Assembly: GCF_049985285.1 (NCBI RefSeq)
Contig: NZ_JBNIEU010000003.1
Coordinates: 1 to 64,000 of the forward strand
Direction: 5' to 3'
Origin: Aestuariirhabdus sp049985285
GTDB lineage: Bacteria; Pseudomonadota; Gammaproteobacteria; Pseudomonadales; Aestuariirhabdaceae
DNA length: 64,000 bases
Within the stretch, counting starts at the first letter, position 1. Every line of letters starts with the position of its first letter. Below are positions 61,945 to 64,000 of the stretch, piece by piece. The position numbers and the translations under genes were made by a program. Below the pieces are notes generated by a model that saw nothing but the letters and a program-made list of their open reading frames with translations, did no database searches and was not told the DNA's origin.

Positions 61945-62877
61945 ATGAACGTCATAATTGTTAGAAACAACCGCAGTCAGTCCCGTTCGTTGAAACTCAG
62001 CGGCCGTGGCATTGTTGTCGGTCTGTTTTCAGTGCTACTGCTTACCGCAACGATCACAGGCTACGGTACGTTCCGCTACCTGACAGCCGATGCCGACGCC
62101 CTCTTCACTCGCGATACCATGGCGACCTGGCGCTCTCAGCTTGAGGCGCAGCGAGCAGAGCTTGGCGTTATTCGTGAGGACTCTATGGGGCAGGTCGATG
62201 CCTTGTCGTTACGTGTAGCACAGCTTCAAAGCAGGCTGTTGCGGTTGGATGCGCTGGGCGAGCGAATGACAACCATGGCCAAATTGGATAAGGGCGAGTT
62301 CGATTTTAGTGCTCCCCCCGCTCTGGGCGGTCCCGAATCCTCCGAACTCGGGGAAGCGTACCAGCAGCCCCGGTTTGTTGATGTCATCGATGAGTTAAAC
62401 GCGCGCATCGAATCTCGTGAGGCGCAGCTTGAGGTGCTCGAGACCCTAATGGGCAATCGTCGCCTGCAGGATGACGTTTTTATTGCCGGGCGTCCGGTCA
62501 AAAAAGGGTGGATGTCATCTCGATTCGGGCGCAGAACCGACCCGATTAATGGTCGCTTGGCATGGCACCAGGGCGTCGATTTTGCTGGTAAAGCCGGCTC
62601 GGATGTTATCGCCGTTGCTTCCGGGGTTATTACCTGGGCGGGCAAGCGTTCCGGCTATGGCCTGTTGGTTGAAGTAAACCACGGTAACGGTAATCTCACG
62701 CGCTACGGCCATAATAGTGAAAGCCTGGTAAAAGTGGGGGATCTGGTCAAAAAAGGCCAGCCCATAGCATTGATGGGAAGTAGTGGTCGTTCCACAGGGC
62801 CCCATGTCCACTTTGAAGTATTCCGTAATGGCAAAGCTGTTGACCCTGCAAAGTATATCTATCGCGCTAGCCGCTGA
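61945..62877 (+). CDS. M23 (LytM) family peptidoglycan endopeptidase
   Basis: This 310-residue protein has one N-terminal membrane helix (about 26-46), a coiled coil (about 55-115), and a C-terminal M23 domain (about 190-305). The metal and catalytic residues are in WHQGVDFAGK (His, Asp) and HVHFEVFRNG (His pair), so it should be an active zinc endopeptidase cutting peptide cross-links. A gene of this kind lies between lpxC and secA in Pseudomonas as well. Confidence 0.93.
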   Translation: MNVIIVRNNRSQSRSLKLSGRGIVVGLFSVLLLTATITGYGTFRYLTADADALFTRDTMATWRSQLEAQRAELGVIREDSMGQVDALSLRVAQLQSRLLRLDALGERMTTMAKLDKGEFDFSAPPALGGPESSELGEAYQQPRFVDVIDELNARIESREAQLEVLETLMGNRRLQDDVFIAGRPVKKGWMSSRFGRRTDPINGRLAWHQGVDFAGKAGSDVIAVASGVITWAGKRSGYGLLVEVNHGNGNLTRYGHNSESLVKVGDLVKKGQPIALMGSSGRSTGPHVHFEVFRNGKAVDPAKYIYRASR

Positions 62878-63052
62878 TTCCCGTTTGGCATCTGATGCCG
62901 CTCCATTGTGCACCGCTGTAGCCAAATAATCCCCCTCGCCCCGACTCAATGGTTTATCGCCGGGGCCCTTTAGCGGTAGAATGCCCTCTGCTTTTGGCTT
63001 GCTTATCCTGCCAGCCGATTATTGACACCTAATTAAAAAGACCACAGCACCT

Positions 63053-64000
63053 ATGTTTTCGCCAATACTCAAAAAAGTTTTTGGAAGTCGTAATGATCGT
63101 CAGTTGAAGCGTATGAGCAAGATCGTTAAAACGATCAACGGCTTTGAGCAAAACCTGGAACAACTGAGCGATGAGGAGTTAACGGCGAAAACAGCCGAGT
63201 TCAAGCAGCGCCTCAGCCAAGGCGATTCACTCGATAAGATACTGCCGGAAGCCTTTGCGGTGGTACGTGAGGCGAGCAAGCGTGTTATGGGTATGCGCCA
63301 CTTCGATGTGCAGATGATCGGGGGGATCACGTTGCATGAAGGGCGTATTGCCGAGATGCGCACAGGTGAAGGAAAGACGCTGGTCGCAACGCTGCCGGTT
63401 TATCTCAATGCCCTTAGTGGTGAAGGTGTGCACGTCGTCACCGTTAACGATTATCTGGCGCGCCGGGATGCTAACTGGATGCGTCCACTCTACGAATTCC
63501 TCGGCCTGACCGTCGGGGTGGTTGTTCCGGGTCAGGATCAATTTGAGAAACGAGCGTCCTACCAGGCCGATATCAGCTACGGAACCAACAATGAGTTTGG
63601 GTTCGACTACCTGCGCGATAATATGGCGTTTAGCCCCGAAGACCGCTCCCAGCGGGGGCTTAACTTTGCAGTGGTCGATGAGGTTGACTCGATTCTGATC
63701 GACGAGGCGCGAACGCCACTGATTATTTCCGGCGCCGCCGAAGACAGCTCCGAGCTGTACAAACAGATTAATAAGCTGGTTCCCAAGCTTCAGCGACAAG
63801 AGGAGCTTGAGGGCGATTACACGGTCGATGAAAAGACCCGGCAGGTAGAGCTAACCGAGCTGGGTCACCAGCACGTGGAAGATATGCTTTCTGATGCGGG
63901 GCTGCTGGCCGAGGGTGAGAGCCTCTATTCATCCAGCAACCTGTCGCTGTTGCACCACGTTAACGCTGCGCTGAAAGCACATGTGGTATTCCACAAGGAT
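63053..64000 (+). CDS. secA: Preprotein translocase ATPase SecA, N-terminal part
   Basis: The gene runs off the window; 316 codons are visible of about 900. The start MFSPILKKVFGSRNDRQLK, Walker A (MRTGEGKTL), YGTNNEFGFDYLRDNM and the DEAD-like Walker B (VDEVDSILIDEARTPLIISG) identify SecA, the motor of the Sec pathway. The ribosome site is poor, and there is no secM-like gene upstream. Confidence 0.98.
   Translation, partial: MFSPILKKVFGSRNDRQLKRMSKIVKTINGFEQNLEQLSDEELTAKTAEFKQRLSQGDSLDKILPEAFAVVREASKRVMGMRHFDVQMIGGITLHEGRIAEMRTGEGKTLVATLPVYLNALSGEGVHVVTVNDYLARRDANWMRPLYEFLGLTVGVVVPGQDQFEKRASYQADISYGTNNEFGFDYLRDNMAFSPEDRSQRGLNFAVVDEVDSILIDEARTPLIISGAAEDSSELYKQINKLVPKLQRQEELEGDYTVDEKTRQVELTELGHQHVEDMLSDAGLLAEGESLYSSSNLSLLHHVNAALKAHVVFHKD

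Overview
The window comes from a gammaproteobacterium, most like the Pseudomonas/Oceanospirillum side of the class. This is judged from gene order, not from a database search: rplM-rpsI-petABC-sspAB, then dolP-diaA-yraN-lpoA, divergent rsmI-rnpB, and then the mra/dcw division cluster through ftsZ, lpxC, an M23 peptidase and secA. The outer-membrane lipid genes (lpxC, an LpxL-type acyltransferase), the lipoproteins LpoA and DolP, and a meso-DAP-type MurE fit a Gram-negative cell. A FliA-like promoter and a chemoreceptor suggest a motile one.

Layout. 1-460: 3' end of a 5S rRNA, its terminator, a short tandem repeat and a possible small ORF. 460-8976: LpxL-type acyltransferase, Cache chemoreceptor, DUF4124 protein, and a leftward ackA-pta-acyltransferase group. 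8374-12189: tesA divergent from the ybbA-ybbP ABC system. 12290-14539: kbl-tdh threonine degradation. 14691-25064: an old-yellow-enzyme oxidoreductase, cysZ, a DUF2058 protein, an MBL-fold hydrolase, zapG/yhcB, zapE, an acyl-CoA dehydrogenase, a metallophosphoesterase overlapping a sodium:solute symporter, and an aldo/keto reductase. 25301-30228: ribosomal proteins L13/S9, the cytochrome bc1 complex and SspA/SspB. 30353-35114: the envelope set dolP-diaA-yraN-lpoA, rsmI, and RNase P RNA. 43933-64000: the mraZ-ftsZ cluster, lpxC, an M23 endopeptidase and the first 316 codons of secA.

The part that stands out is an AT-rich island of about 8.6 kb (35096-43721) between rnpB and mraZ, which are neighbours in Pseudomonas. 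A tyrosine integrase starts just inside its left end. A 14-bp near-repeat of the rnpB 3' end (CTTACCGG[T/C]TGACT) lies at both borders. The right-border copy pairs perfectly with the rnpB 5' end, whereas the copy now attached to rnpB pairs with two G-U wobbles. The simplest reading is that the element integrated into the 3' end of rnpB, supplied a substitute end to the RNA, and displaced the native end 8.6 kb away.

The island also carries a gamma-delta-type serine resolvase with what looks like a complete three-subsite res site beside it. There are three short overlapping regulators or DNA-binding proteins, two of which are under 60 codons, and a strong leftward promoter whose -10 is overlaid by a palindrome. 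A protein with a duplicated zinc-binding motif and an HNH-like region, an 893-bp non-coding stretch with paired direct repeats (a possible origin), and several unidentified membrane or secreted proteins complete it. I recognise no transposase, relaxase, replication protein or named defence system. The backbone looks like an integrative, plasmid-like element of unknown type. Functions of its cargo are open.
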